A DNA stretch of 64,000 nt from Streptomyces sp. NBC_00193 (GTDB lineage: Bacteria; Actinomycetota; Actinomycetes; Streptomycetales; Streptomycetaceae): the NCBI RefSeq assembly GCF_026342735.1, contig NZ_JAPEMM010000002.1, forward strand, positions 806,001 through 870,000. Reading direction: 5' to 3'. A model generated the notes under the pieces. That model was not told the DNA's origin. It saw nothing but the letters and a program-made list of their open reading frames with translations, and searched no databases. The translations under genes were made by a program, and so were the position numbers. Each line of letters begins with the position of its first letter. The stretch's first letter is position 1. Positions 27,728-38,811 of the stretch are shown piece by piece.

Positions 27728-28474
27728 GTGACCACGACGACCGCGACGGCCACCACCGGAACGACGAGCAGCGGGGTCGCGGACCCGCGGCTGCCCGCGA
27801 CCCCCGACACGATCAGCGTCTACACCGATCTGAACTGCTCCTTCGCCCACGTGGCCGTCCACCGGCTGCACGAGACCCGGCGCAAGCTGGGTCTGGAGGG
27901 CCGGATCTGGTTCGACTTCCGGGCCTTCCCCCTGGAGTTGTTCAACCGGGAGGTCAACGCCCGGCCCGGCGTCGACTCCGAGATCTCGGTGCTCGGCGCG
28001 CTCGAACCGGAGGCGGGCTGGCGGTTGTGGCAGGGGCCCGACTGGACCTACCCGGTCACCACCCTGCCCGCGCTCGAAGCGGTGCACGCGGCCAAGTCCC
28101 AGTCCCTGGAGGCCAGTGAGCGGCTCGACCGCGCGCTGCGCCACGCCTTCTGGGCGGAGGGCCGCTGCATCTCGATGCGCCACGTCATCCTGGAGGTGGC
28201 CGCCGCGACGGGCGCCGTCGAGGTGGACGAGCTCGCGAACGCCCTGGACACGGGCTCGGCGCGGGCGGCCGTGACGGCCCAGTACGAGTCGGCGCGCGAG
28301 GGACGGGTCAACTGCAGCCCCCACGTGTTCCTCCACGACGGCACCGACATGGCCAACCCCGGCATCGAGGCGCACTGGGTGAACGGCGATTTCGGACAGG
28401 GCTTCCCCGTGATCGACCGGGACCGCCCGGAGGTCTACGAGGAACTCCTCGCGCATGCCGCCCGGCTGCTCTGA
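27728..28474 (+). CDS. DsbA-family (FrnE-like) thioredoxin-fold protein
   Basis: A 248-residue DsbA/FrnE-type protein starting 5 bases after the fusion gene. The thioredoxin strand and active site read SVYTDLNCSFAHVAVHRL, with only one Cys (NCSF) where CxxC is usual, and the cis-Pro loop is NCSPHVFLHDG. The inserted helical domain is present. With one Cys it may act as a glutathione- or mycothiol-dependent isomerase or nitroreductase-like partner rather than an oxidase. Its place as last gene of the operon suggests a role in maturation or resistance to the product. No signal peptide is seen. Confidence 0.8.
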   Translation: MTTTTATATTGTTSSGVADPRLPATPDTISVYTDLNCSFAHVAVHRLHETRRKLGLEGRIWFDFRAFPLELFNREVNARPGVDSEISVLGALEPEAGWRLWQGPDWTYPVTTLPALEAVHAAKSQSLEASERLDRALRHAFWAEGRCISMRHVILEVAAATGAVEVDELANALDTGSARAAVTAQYESAREGRVNCSPHVFLHDGTDMANPGIEAHWVNGDFGQGFPVIDRDRPEVYEELLAHAARLL

Positions 28475-28481
28475 GCCTCGC

Positions 28482-28522
28482 CCCGTGGCCGGGCCCGTCC
28501 GTACGACGGGCCCGGCCACGGG
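28482..28522. terminator. bidirectional terminator ending the roh-like and 2-MIB operons
   Basis: Perfect 18-bp arms (CCCGTGGCCGGGCCCGTC and its complement) with loop CGTAC lie 7 bases after the DsbA stop and just past the 3' end of the convergent methyltransferase gene. Confidence 0.9.
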
Positions 28523-28528
28523 CGTTCC

Positions 28529-29434
28529 TCAGATGCGGTCGGCCGCGATCAGGACGTACTGGAAGGAACCGTCCTTGTAGGACTCGATGAACGCCTCCTC
28601 GATGCCGGTGACCAGCGAGGACGTGGCCCGCAGCTCCCAGTAGGGCAGCGTCGCGGGCGTCAGGTCGATGACGGCCTGCGGTACGAGGCGGTTGTCCGCC
28701 ATGGCCTTCAGGTACTCCCGGCGGGAGTGGATGTTGCACTCGAAGTGCGCGTTGATCTGGGAGACCCACTTCGAGGGCTGGCCGTACCGCGGGTTCCAGC
28801 AGCCGGTGATGGTCACGTACCGGCCGCCGACCTTCAGGACGCGGGAGTGCTCGGCGAAGAGGTCGTCCAGGTCGACGTACATGCTCGACTCGTTGTTCCA
28901 GGACGCCGTGGCCTGCCCGGTCTCGAAGGGCGTGCCGAGCATGTTGCAGACGCGGGCCCGGACGTGGTCGTCGATGCCGAGCTCGTGGGCGCGCTGGTTG
29001 GCGAAGTCGGCCTGCTTGGCGGACAGCGTGACGCCCTCGACCTTGCATCCGAAGCGCTGGTGGGCCATGACCATCGAGCCGCCGCGGCCGCAGCCGGCGT
29101 CCACGAGCGTGTCCTCGCGGCCGACGGGGCCGAGGTGGTCCAGGAGGAGTTCGGCCTGCGCCGACTCCAGCCGGTGGAGCTCGGCGACCAGCTTCTTCTC
29201 GTATGCGCTGTCGTCGGTGTCGCCGAGGGCGGAGTGGTCGACGTCGCCGATGCCGTAGTGGTGGTGGTAGAGGCCGTCCACGTCGCCGAGGCGCAGGTTC
29301 ACAGGCCTGGCCTCGTTGTTCCAGTAGCGGGCGATGTCCCCCTGGTAGGGGGTGGCCGGCCCGGGAATGATCACGGGGGCCGGGGTCGTGCCGTTGGAGC
29401 TGGTGGTGCCGGTGGTGAGATCAGTGCTGGTCAC
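28529..29434 (-). CDS. gppmt: geranyl diphosphate 2-C-methyltransferase
   Basis: A 301-residue SAM methyltransferase that adds the extra methyl to geranyl diphosphate for 2-methylisoborneol. Diagnostic segments are TPYQGDIARYWNNEARPVNL, GLYHHHYGIG, VDAGCGRGGSMVMAHQRFGC and GCWNPRYGQPSKWVSQINAH, matching the S. coelicolor enzyme closely. The start is GTG 29434 (VTSTDLTTG). It is the last gene of a three-gene minus-strand operon, 14 bases after the 2-MIB synthase. Confidence 0.97.
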   Translation of the reverse strand: MTSTDLTTGTTSSNGTTPAPVIIPGPATPYQGDIARYWNNEARPVNLRLGDVDGLYHHHYGIGDVDHSALGDTDDSAYEKKLVAELHRLESAQAELLLDHLGPVGREDTLVDAGCGRGGSMVMAHQRFGCKVEGVTLSAKQADFANQRAHELGIDDHVRARVCNMLGTPFETGQATASWNNESSMYVDLDDLFAEHSRVLKVGGRYVTITGCWNPRYGQPSKWVSQINAHFECNIHSRREYLKAMADNRLVPQAVIDLTPATLPYWELRATSSLVTGIEEAFIESYKDGSFQYVLIAADRI

Positions 29435-29448
29435 TAATAGATCCGTCC

Positions 29449-30861
29449 TTACCAGAAGTCGGGCAGGCTGTAGCGATAGGTATTGGTCTGGTGCCAGTAG
29501 TGGTTTCCGTCGACCCAGACGGCGACTCCCCGCAGGAAGCGCAGCACGCTCGGGACGGGGCAGGCCGCGGCCAGGGCGGCGGCCTCCGCTTCGAAGGCGT
29601 GCATGAGGTCGTTGTGGACCTCGACCGCCTTCAGGTAGCCCTCCTTGTCGGAGGTTCCCTCCCGGTCGGCGATCACCACGGGAAGGTTCATGTGCCGTAC
29701 CGGGGCGGCGAGTTCCTTGGTGTAGGAGTACAGGTCGTTGACGATCGTGGTGGCGTTCCCGGCGAGCGCGATGACCCGCTGCATGGCCGCCTGGGCGTGC
29801 AGATCGGCCGGGAGCTCGTACCCGCCGACGGTGTCGGTGATGGTGGGGCAGGGGCGGAAGTTGTTGAACTGCCGCATGGCCAGGTACTCCCACACCTCGG
29901 GGACGTACTCCGTCTGGCTCCAGGCCGCCTCGGCGAGGTACCCCAGGTGCAGCCGGGCCATGTCGTGCCGGTAGCGGTCCGTCTGCGAGGGGCTGGCCTG
30001 CCGGACGAAGTACTCCATGGCGGAGGTGTAGGCGCGCCGGGGCGCGTCCGACCGGAGCGACGCCGCCCACTGCGGCTCGTACTCCTTCGTCGTGTGGAGG
30101 GGGTCGATGGCGGTGTGCGCCAGCAGGAGGCGTCCGCCGAGGCCGATGGGCGAGCCGCCGTGGTCCTCGCAGTAGCAGTCGTCGACCGCGTTCTCGGCGA
30201 CCATCAGCCGGGTGGCGACCATCAGGTGCTCGATGGTGGGAGCGTCCGGGTGGCAGGCCACCATGTAGCGCCCGACGTGGAAGCCGTCGAACTGGTTCTC
30301 CCAGGCATCGGGGAACAGGTCGACCTCCTCCACCGCCCAGGCCTTGATCCGCCGGCTGACCTCCGCCACGCGCACCGGGTCGGGCTCCGGCACGGGGTGG
30401 TGGTAGAGGCCCGGGATCGGGTTTCCGGCCGCCGGAGCCCCGGGCTCCGGGGCCGCCACGGGTGCGGGTACGGGGGGCGATTCCCCCCTGCGGGCCGGGT
30501 GCAGGCCTTCCGTGCCCAGGCCGCTGGGTCCGCCCAGGAGCCGGAGCAGGGCAGGGCTGGGGGCGGGCGGGGCGGGCGCGACAGCGGATGCCGACGGAAC
30601 GGATGGGCCCGGCAGGCCGGCCGGACCGGGTAGGGCGGGCCTGCTCGGCACGGCGGGGCGGACAGGCGCGGCGGGCCCCTGTACCGCAGGTCCGGCCGGT
30701 ACTGAGGGTTCGGCCGGTACTGAGGGCCGGCCGGGTACCGCGGGCCCGCTCGGCAGGCCGCCGGTCGCGTGGGCCTGGGCGCTGCCGAGGACGTGGGCCC
30801 CGAACTGGACAGCGGCGCCGGGCAGGCTCGACTGCAGAGGGGAAGGCCCGGGCTCGGGCAT
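29449..30861 (-). CDS. 2-methylisoborneol synthase
   Basis: A 470-residue class I terpene cyclase that turns 2-methylgeranyl diphosphate into the earthy odorant 2-MIB. ATG 30861 has AAGGAG 6 bases upstream. The metal motif is DDCYCED (227-233) and the second is NDLYSYTKE; RFNNFRPCP-type and terminal RYSLPDF elements also fit. Residues 1 to about 145 are a disordered Pro/Ala/Ser region with repeated P-S-V-P-A units. In related systems this N-terminal region directs loading into the encapsulin shell encoded upstream. Confidence 0.96.
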   Translation of the reverse strand: MPEPGPSPLQSSLPGAAVQFGAHVLGSAQAHATGGLPSGPAVPGRPSVPAEPSVPAGPAVQGPAAPVRPAVPSRPALPGPAGLPGPSVPSASAVAPAPPAPSPALLRLLGGPSGLGTEGLHPARRGESPPVPAPVAAPEPGAPAAGNPIPGLYHHPVPEPDPVRVAEVSRRIKAWAVEEVDLFPDAWENQFDGFHVGRYMVACHPDAPTIEHLMVATRLMVAENAVDDCYCEDHGGSPIGLGGRLLLAHTAIDPLHTTKEYEPQWAASLRSDAPRRAYTSAMEYFVRQASPSQTDRYRHDMARLHLGYLAEAAWSQTEYVPEVWEYLAMRQFNNFRPCPTITDTVGGYELPADLHAQAAMQRVIALAGNATTIVNDLYSYTKELAAPVRHMNLPVVIADREGTSDKEGYLKAVEVHNDLMHAFEAEAAALAAACPVPSVLRFLRGVAVWVDGNHYWHQTNTYRYSLPDFW

Positions 30862-30961
30862 CCGTGACTCCTTGGTGAGGTGGGTGGTCTGTCCCGGATC
30901 CCGGGCGCGCTCGGCCGGCCCGGGAGGGTCCGGGCTGTCGTCGTACGGGGCTTCCGGCCGC

Positions 30962-32374
30962 TCAGTCGCTCCGGCGGGCGATCTGGACGTTCTCCAGGAC
31001 GCCGAGGGCGTCGGGCACCAGGATCGCGGCGGAGTAGTAGGTGGTGACCAGGTAGGAGATGATCGACTTCTCGTCGATGCCCATGAAGCGGACCGACAGG
31101 CCCGGCTCGTACTCCTCCGGCAGGCCGGTCTGGCGCAGTCCGATGACGCCCTGGTTGTCCTCACCGGTGCGCATGGCGAGGATCGAGCTGGTGTTCTCCT
31201 TGGTGATGGGGATCTTGTTGCACGGCAGGATCGGGACCCCGCGCCAGGCCGGGACCTGCTGGCCGCCCACGTCCACGTGGTCCGGGTAGAGCCCGCGGGC
31301 GTTCATCTCGCGGCCGATCGCCGCGATCGTGCGGGGGTGGGCGAGGAAGAGCTTGGTGCCGCGGCGGCGGCAGAGCAGCTCGTCCATGTCGTCCGGGGTG
31401 GGCGGGCCGGAGTGGGTCTGGATCCGCTGCTTGAAGGCGGCGTTGTGGAGCAGGCCGAACTCCCGGTTGTTCACCAGCTCGTGTTCCTGGCGTTCGCGCA
31501 ACGCCTCGATGGTGAGGCGGAGTTGCTCCTCGGTCTGGTTCATCGGGCCGTTGTAGAGGTCGGCGACCCTCGTGTGGACCCGCAGGACGGTCTGGGCGAT
31601 GGAGAGTTCGTACTCGCGCGGCTTCGATTCGTAGTCCACGAAGGTGCCGGGCAGTTCGGCCTCGCCGGTGTGGCCGGCCGACATCGCGATCTCGGCCTCG
31701 CCGTGCTTGTTCTGCCGCTGCAGGGGCAGCGAGCTGAACCGCTGGATGTGCTCCTGGAGGTGCGGCGCCGAGTTCAGGATGCCGGCGAAGTCGGCGCGGG
31801 AGAGCGTGAGGAGGGTGCCGGGGGTCTCGGCGGTGGCGGTGTAGTCCCACCGGGCGTCGGCGTCCAGCAGGGCGTTCTCGCCGAACCGGTCGCCGTCGGC
31901 GAGCACCGCGACGGAGATCTCGTCGCCGTACTTGCCCGCGGAGGTCTGACTGATCCGGCCGTGGGCGATCAAGTGGATCTGCTCGGCGGGAGCGCCCCGT
32001 TCGACCAGCACCTCACCGGCACGGAAATCGCGCTGGACGCAGCGGCCGGCGATCGCCACCAGCACTTCCTCGTCGTCGAAGCCGCGCAGCAGGGCCAGTT
32101 CGCCGAGTTCCCGCGGGATCACCTGGACCCGGGCACCGTCCTGGACGAACTCGATGCTCCCGTCGCCGACGGTGTAGCTCAGCCGGCGGTTCACCCGGTA
32201 GGCGCCGCCCTTGGTCTCCACCCACGGCAGCATCCTGAGCAGCCAGCGGGAGGTGATCTCCTGCATCTGGGGTGCGGACTTGGTCGTGGTGGCAAGGTTG
32301 CGGGCGGCCGACGTGCCCAGGCTGGACTGCTTGGGCGGATCCAGCTGTGCTTCCGGGCTGGTGTCAACAGTCAT
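30962..32374 (-). CDS. family 2B encapsulin shell protein with cyclic-nucleotide-binding domain (EshA/EshB-like)
   Basis: A 470-residue protein with an N-terminal segment, a cNMP-binding domain at about 93-210 ([38 protein letters not shown]) and a C-terminal HK97-type shell region ([58 protein letters not shown]). Such proteins were annotated Crp/Fnr regulators or EshA but form protein nanocompartments. It is the first gene of the 2-MIB operon, so the synthase encoded next is the likely cargo. There is no helix-turn-helix, so it is not a transcription factor. Confidence 0.92.
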   Translation of the reverse strand: MTVDTSPEAQLDPPKQSSLGTSAARNLATTTKSAPQMQEITSRWLLRMLPWVETKGGAYRVNRRLSYTVGDGSIEFVQDGARVQVIPRELGELALLRGFDDEEVLVAIAGRCVQRDFRAGEVLVERGAPAEQIHLIAHGRISQTSAGKYGDEISVAVLADGDRFGENALLDADARWDYTATAETPGTLLTLSRADFAGILNSAPHLQEHIQRFSSLPLQRQNKHGEAEIAMSAGHTGEAELPGTFVDYESKPREYELSIAQTVLRVHTRVADLYNGPMNQTEEQLRLTIEALRERQEHELVNNREFGLLHNAAFKQRIQTHSGPPTPDDMDELLCRRRGTKLFLAHPRTIAAIGREMNARGLYPDHVDVGGQQVPAWRGVPILPCNKIPITKENTSSILAMRTGEDNQGVIGLRQTGLPEEYEPGLSVRFMGIDEKSIISYLVTTYYSAAILVPDALGVLENVQIARRSD

Positions 32375-32524
32375 CGGTCGAGCTCTCCTTCATCAGCGGG
32401 GACAGGAAGGCGAACGTCAGGGCGTCCGTCCAGATCCCGGGGAACCGTAACGGCGGAGATCCCCGGCCCACCGTGAAAAAACGTTGCCGTTGCTTCGTTC
32501 TGGTGATCCTGTCCCGCCCGGGGT

Positions 32525-32540
32525 TTGATCGACGGATCAA
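32525..32540. promoter_or_regulatory. palindrome upstream of the 2-MIB operon
   Basis: TTGATC-GACG-GATCAA lies about 150 bases upstream of the encapsulin start. It may be an operator. Apart from this and the hairpin at 32768, I see nothing definite in the 472-base gap 32375-32846. Confidence 0.4.
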
Positions 32541-32767
32541 CGATTTCCAGCCGGGCCCGTACGGCCCCGGCGTGTGCGCCGCACCGTTGTGCCGGAGGTC
32601 TCAGCAGCGCGAACGCACTGGCCTGGCATCTACGAGGCAATTGAGGCACGCATGCGTGCAGGTGCTGGCCCTACTGGCCGATTTGCCTCTTGGGTGATTG
32701 ACTGGCTGCGTACACCCGCTCCCTGGGCTGCTTGCGGCTCTCGCGGTCACGGGGAGGGTGTGAAGGA

Positions 32768-32810
32768 AGCCCCCTGCCCGGCGATCGCGGTGTTCGCCGA
32801 GCGGGGGGCT
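32768..32810 (-). terminator. terminator after the PPOX-fold gene
   Basis: A 17-bp stem (AGCCCCCTGCCCGGCGA against TCGCCGAGCGGGGGGCT, one wobble and one mismatch) with a 9-base loop lies 37 bases beyond the stop of the minus-strand gene at 32847. Confidence 0.7.
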
Positions 32811-32846
32811 CCGTCGTGAAGGTGCCTGTCGGGCCGGCCGAGCTGG

Positions 32847-33500
32847 TCAGACGTACATGTCCTTCTCGTCGTACGAGGGCCCGTAGTAGCGCTCCAGCGC
32901 CTCCAGGGACTCGTGCGTGCGCTCCAGGCTCTTGGAGATCCTCGCCCGGGAAGGGGCGGCTTCCGGGTTCCAGGTCTCCGGCTTCCACAGGGCGGAGCGC
33001 ACGAAGGACCTGGAGCAGTGGAAGTAGACCTGCTCGACCTCGACGAGGAGGGCGAGGGCGGGCCGGTGGCCCTTGACGGTCAGGTCGTCGAAGAAGGGCG
33101 CGTCGCGCAGCAGCCGGGCCCGGCCGTTGATGCGCAGGGAGTCCCCGCGGCCCGGGATCAGGAAGAGCAGACCGACGTGGGGGTTGGTGAGGATGTTGCG
33201 GAAGCCGTCCGCACGGCGGTTTCCGGGACGGTCCGGGATCACGAGGGTGGTGTCGTCCAGGACCTTCGCGAAGCCGGCCGGGTCGCCCTTGGGCGAGACG
33301 TCGCAGGTGCCGTCTGCGGCGGAGGTGGAGATCAGGCAGAGCGGGGAGCGTGCGAGCCACTCCACGTGGTGCTCGTGGAGGGTCCGGCGTTCCTTGCCCA
33401 CGGCCACCGCGTTCGGCTCGCCGAGGAGTTCGCGCAGCTCCTCCTCGGTGGTGATCTCGTCGAACGCCCCTGTTTCCAGAGTCACTTGTCGCCCCCACAT
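32847..33500 (-). CDS. pyridoxamine 5'-phosphate oxidase-fold flavoprotein
   Basis: About 217 residues of the split-barrel FMN-binding PPOX family. Typical parts are LARSPLCLISTSAADGTCDV, SPKGDPAGFAKVLDDTTLVI, PDRPGNRRADGFRNILTNPH and VGLLFLIPGRGDSLRINGRA. These proteins reduce or oxidise small molecules with FMN or F420. The start is uncertain: ATG 33500 (MWGRQVTLETGAF) or GTG 33485 (VTLETGAF). The gene is alone and divergent from the xdh operon. Confidence 0.88.
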   Translation of the reverse strand: MWGRQVTLETGAFDEITTEEELRELLGEPNAVAVGKERRTLHEHHVEWLARSPLCLISTSAADGTCDVSPKGDPAGFAKVLDDTTLVIPDRPGNRRADGFRNILTNPHVGLLFLIPGRGDSLRINGRARLLRDAPFFDDLTVKGHRPALALLVEVEQVYFHCSRSFVRSALWKPETWNPEAAPSRARISKSLERTHESLEALERYYGPSYDEKDMYV

Positions 33501-33612
33501 GCTCGTCCGCGGCCGCCTGTCGCCGCCCTGCCTGCGACTATGCCACTGGTTGCGCGTACGAAGGAGCACCCCGCGCGAGCGGCCGCCTTCATGGAATCGT
33601 CCTAAATGGTGC

Positions 33613-33641
33613 TTGACCGATCAAGCTGCGGCACGTAACTT
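33613..33641 (+). promoter_or_regulatory. candidate promoter for the xdh operon
   Basis: TTGACC and TAACTT are spaced 17 bases apart. This would leave a 5' leader of roughly 300 bases before xdhA. It is the best sigma-70-type match in the 454-base gap 33501-33954. Confidence 0.45.
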
Positions 33642-33684
33642 CGACCGCACCAACTCGAGAGCCCCTGGAAGGAGGCGAAGCCGG

Positions 33685-33762
33685 ATGTCGACCATCTCCG
33701 CACTGCTTCGCCTCGCTCACCAGACCGCTTGGGCTCCGGGTCGTGTAGCACACGGCTGCTGA
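33685..33762 (+). CDS. possible 25-residue leader peptide
   Basis: An ATG 9 bases after GGAAGGAGG opens a 25-codon frame (MSTISALLRLAHQTAWAPGR ending VAHGC). It lies between the candidate promoter and xdhA. Such short frames occur by chance, so this is only a possibility. Confidence 0.25.
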   Translation: MSTISALLRLAHQTAWAPGRVAHGC

Positions 33763-33954
33763 ACGGCCCCCCTTCCCGGCGTGCCCGATCGCGGCCCCGG
33801 AACGTTTCCATCACTCTGTCACCCTTTACGGCACCTCCTTGCGTGCCGGTTCGCCGCGCTCGCGGGACATCGAGCTGCGGCCACTGAACGAGAAAGCTCC
33901 TGCCATGGCGACCAGCACAGTCCGATCGACCGCGCCCCGAAACGAGGACGCACC

Positions 33955-35450
33955 GTGGTAGCGGCGCGGATCACGGTCAACGGGAAAGAAACACCGATCG
34001 CCCCGGCCGCAGCCCACACCACGGTGCTGGACTTCCTGCGCGACCGCGGCCTCACCGGCACCAAGGAGGGCTGCGCCGAGGGCGAATGCGGCGCCTGTTC
34101 GGTGCTCGTGGCCCGGCCGGGCGTGCACAAGCCCACCGACTGGGTGGCGGTCAACGCCTGCCTGGTTCCGGCCCTGGCGCTCGACGGTCAGGAGGTCATC
34201 ACCTCCGAAGGCCTCGCCACCGTCGACGAGGCCGGCGCGGCCACCGCGCTGCACCCCGTGCAGGAGGAGATGGCCGTCCGCGGCGGCTCCCAATGCGGTT
34301 ACTGCACACCGGGGTTCATCTGCAGCATGGCCTCCGAGTACTACCGGCCCGACCGCTGCGCACACACGGAACCGGATGCCGGACAGGCCGCCGAACCGGC
34401 CGCGGATTCCGCCGCCGACGCCGACGCCGAGCACGGCCCGAACGGTTTCGACCTGCACGCGCTGAGCGGAAACCTGTGCCGCTGCACCGGCTACCGTCCC
34501 ATCCGCGATGCCGCGTTCGCCGTCGGTTCGCCCACCGAGGACGACGTGCTGGCGCAGCGCCGCGAGCAGTCGCCGCCCGCAGCCGCCGCCACCGAATACA
34601 CCCGGGACGACAGCGCGTTCATCCGGCCCGGCACCCTCGCCGAGACGGTGCGGCTGCTGGGCGAGCGGCCCGATGCGGTGGTGGTCGCCGGCAGTACCGA
34701 CTGGGGCGTGGAAGTGAACATCCGTTCCCGTCGCGCGAGTTGTGTGGTCGCGGTCGACCGGCTGCCCGAACTGCGGGAGCTGCGCGTCGAGTCCGATCAC
34801 ATCGAGATCGGAGCGGCGCAGACGCTCACCGAGATCGAACGCCGTCTCGACGGCAGTGTCCCGCTCCTGGCCGAGCTGTTCCCGCAGTTCGCGTCCCGGC
34901 TCATCCGCAACAGCGCGACCCTCGGCGGCAACCTGGGTACCGGCTCCCCCATCGGCGACAGCCCGCCGGTGCTGCTCGCACTGGAGGCCTCGCTGCTGCT
35001 GGCGGGCGCCGACGGTGAGCGCGAGGTCCCCCTGGCCGACTACTTCACCGGCTACCGGCAGAGCGTGCGCCGCCCCGGCGAGCTGATCCGCGCGGTGCGC
35101 ATCCCGCTGCCGCTGTCGCCCGTCACGGCCTTCCACAAGATCGCCAAGCGGCGCTTCGACGACATCTCCAGCGTGGCGGTCGCCTTCGCGCTCGACATCG
35201 AGGACGGGATCGTCCGCAAGGCGCGCATCGGCTTGGGCGGCGTGGCCGCCACCCCGATCCGCGCCCTCTCCACCGAGGCGGCCCTGGAGGGCAGGGCGTG
35301 GACGGCGGAGACCGTCGACGCCGCGGCCCGGGTCCTGCGGGCCGAGGGCACCCCGATGGACGACCACCGCGCCAGCGCCCTCTACCGCTCCGCGATGCTC
35401 GGCCAGAGCCTGAACAAGCTGTACGCGCAAACCACCGAGGCGGTGTCGTC

Positions 35451-35454
<4 letters not shown>
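33955..35454 (+). CDS. xdhA: xanthine dehydrogenase, fused [2Fe-2S] and FAD subunit
   Basis: A 499-residue subunit. The N-terminal ferredoxin domain has C40-AEGE-C45-GA-C48 and a later Cys; the second iron-sulfur domain has SQCGYCTPGF and GNLCRCTGYRPI. The FAD domain contains VVAGSTDWGVEV and SRLIRNSATLGGNLGTGSPI. The start is GTG 33955 with GAGGA 7 bases upstream. It passes electrons from the molybdenum subunit to NAD. An acidic, Ala-rich insert of about 30 residues (around 140-170) separates the two halves of the second cluster domain and is unusual. The stop overlaps xdhB (ATGA). Confidence 0.93.
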
Positions 35455-37851
<2,397 letters not shown>

Positions 37852-37859
<8 letters not shown>

Positions 37860-38763
37860 CATGAGCTGGGTCGCCGCGGTCGCGCGGTTGCGGGCACGCC
37901 GGGAAGCCGGCGTGCTCGTGACCGTCGCGACCGTGCGCGGCCACGCGCCGCGCAGGGCCGGTGCCAAGCTCGTCGTGGGGCGGACCGAGACCTGGGGGTC
38001 GATCGGCGGGGGCAACATCGAGGCCGTCGCCATCGACCGGGCGCGCGAGCTGAGCGGCGCGGCCGATCCGGAGCCGGAGCTGATGGAGTTCGCGCTGAAC
38101 GACAAGGTCACCAGCCGGCACGGCGTGCAGTGCTGCGGCGGAGCCGTCACCGTGCTGCTCGAACCGCTGCCGGTGGTCCAGGCGGTGGCCGTCTTCGGAG
38201 TCGGGCACGTCGGGCTGGAGCTGGCGCGCATCCTGGCCCGCCAGGACCTCGACCTGCACCTCGTCGACAGCCGCCCGGACATGCTCACGGACGAGCGGCT
38301 CGGGGTGCTCTCGGACGCGGTGGCGCAGGTCCACGTGCACCACACCCCGCTGCTGCCGGAGACGGTGCTCGGGGAGCTGCCGCCCGGTACCCACGTCCTG
38401 ATCATGACGCACGATCACGCCGAGGACGCCGCGCTGTGCGACGCCGCCCTGCGCACCCCCGGGCTCGGTTCGATCGGTCTGATCGGCTCGTCCGCGAAGT
38501 GGGCGCGGTTCCGGCAGCGCCTGGCCACCGAGGGCGGTCACGACGCCGGCACCATCGACCGGATCACGACGCCGATCGGGTTGACCGAGATCACGGGCAA
38601 GGAGCCCGCCACGATCGCGGTGAGCGTCGCGGCGGACCTGCTCCGCACCTTCGAGCGGGACCGGCAGTGGGCGGTTCCGGTCCCGGATCCGGATCCGGAT
38701 CCGGATCCGGTTCCGAACACCATCGCCCAGGTGACGTACCCCACGGCCGCCGGCGGCGCGTGA
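37852..38763 (+). CDS. xdhC: xanthine dehydrogenase accessory protein XdhC
   Basis: A 303-residue chaperone that binds molybdopterin cofactor and inserts the terminal sulfur for XdhB. WGSIGGGNIEAVAI and QCCGGAVTVLLE are the CoxI/XdhC N-terminal motifs; FGVGHVGLELARILARQDLD is the Rossmann part; LIGSSAKWARFRQRL and GLTEITGKEPATIAVSVAADLL are family features. It overlaps the xdhB end by 8 bases. A run of Asp-Pro codons near the C-terminus comes from a DNA repeat and is outside the fold. Confidence 0.93.
38685..38708 (+). repeat. hexanucleotide tandem repeat in xdhC (GGATCC x4)
   Basis: Four perfect GGATCC units encode alternating Asp-Pro in the C-terminal tail of XdhC. In-frame repeat number may vary among strains without breaking the gene. 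Confidence 0.85.
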
Positions 38764-38768
38764 ACCCT

Positions 38769-38788
38769 CGGCGGCCCACGCGCCGCCG
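38769..38788. terminator. hairpin between xdhC and MFS gene
   Basis: CGGCGGC-CCACGC-GCCGCCG has 7-bp arms and lies between convergent genes, 6 bases after the xdhC stop. Confidence 0.5.
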
Positions 38789-38811
38789 GGCGGCCGGGCG
38801 GTCCCGCGCGC

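Noticed and set aside
30962-32374. Crp/Fnr transcription factor
   Set aside because: There is a cyclic-nucleotide domain but no helix-turn-helix, and the C-terminal half has encapsulin shell features.
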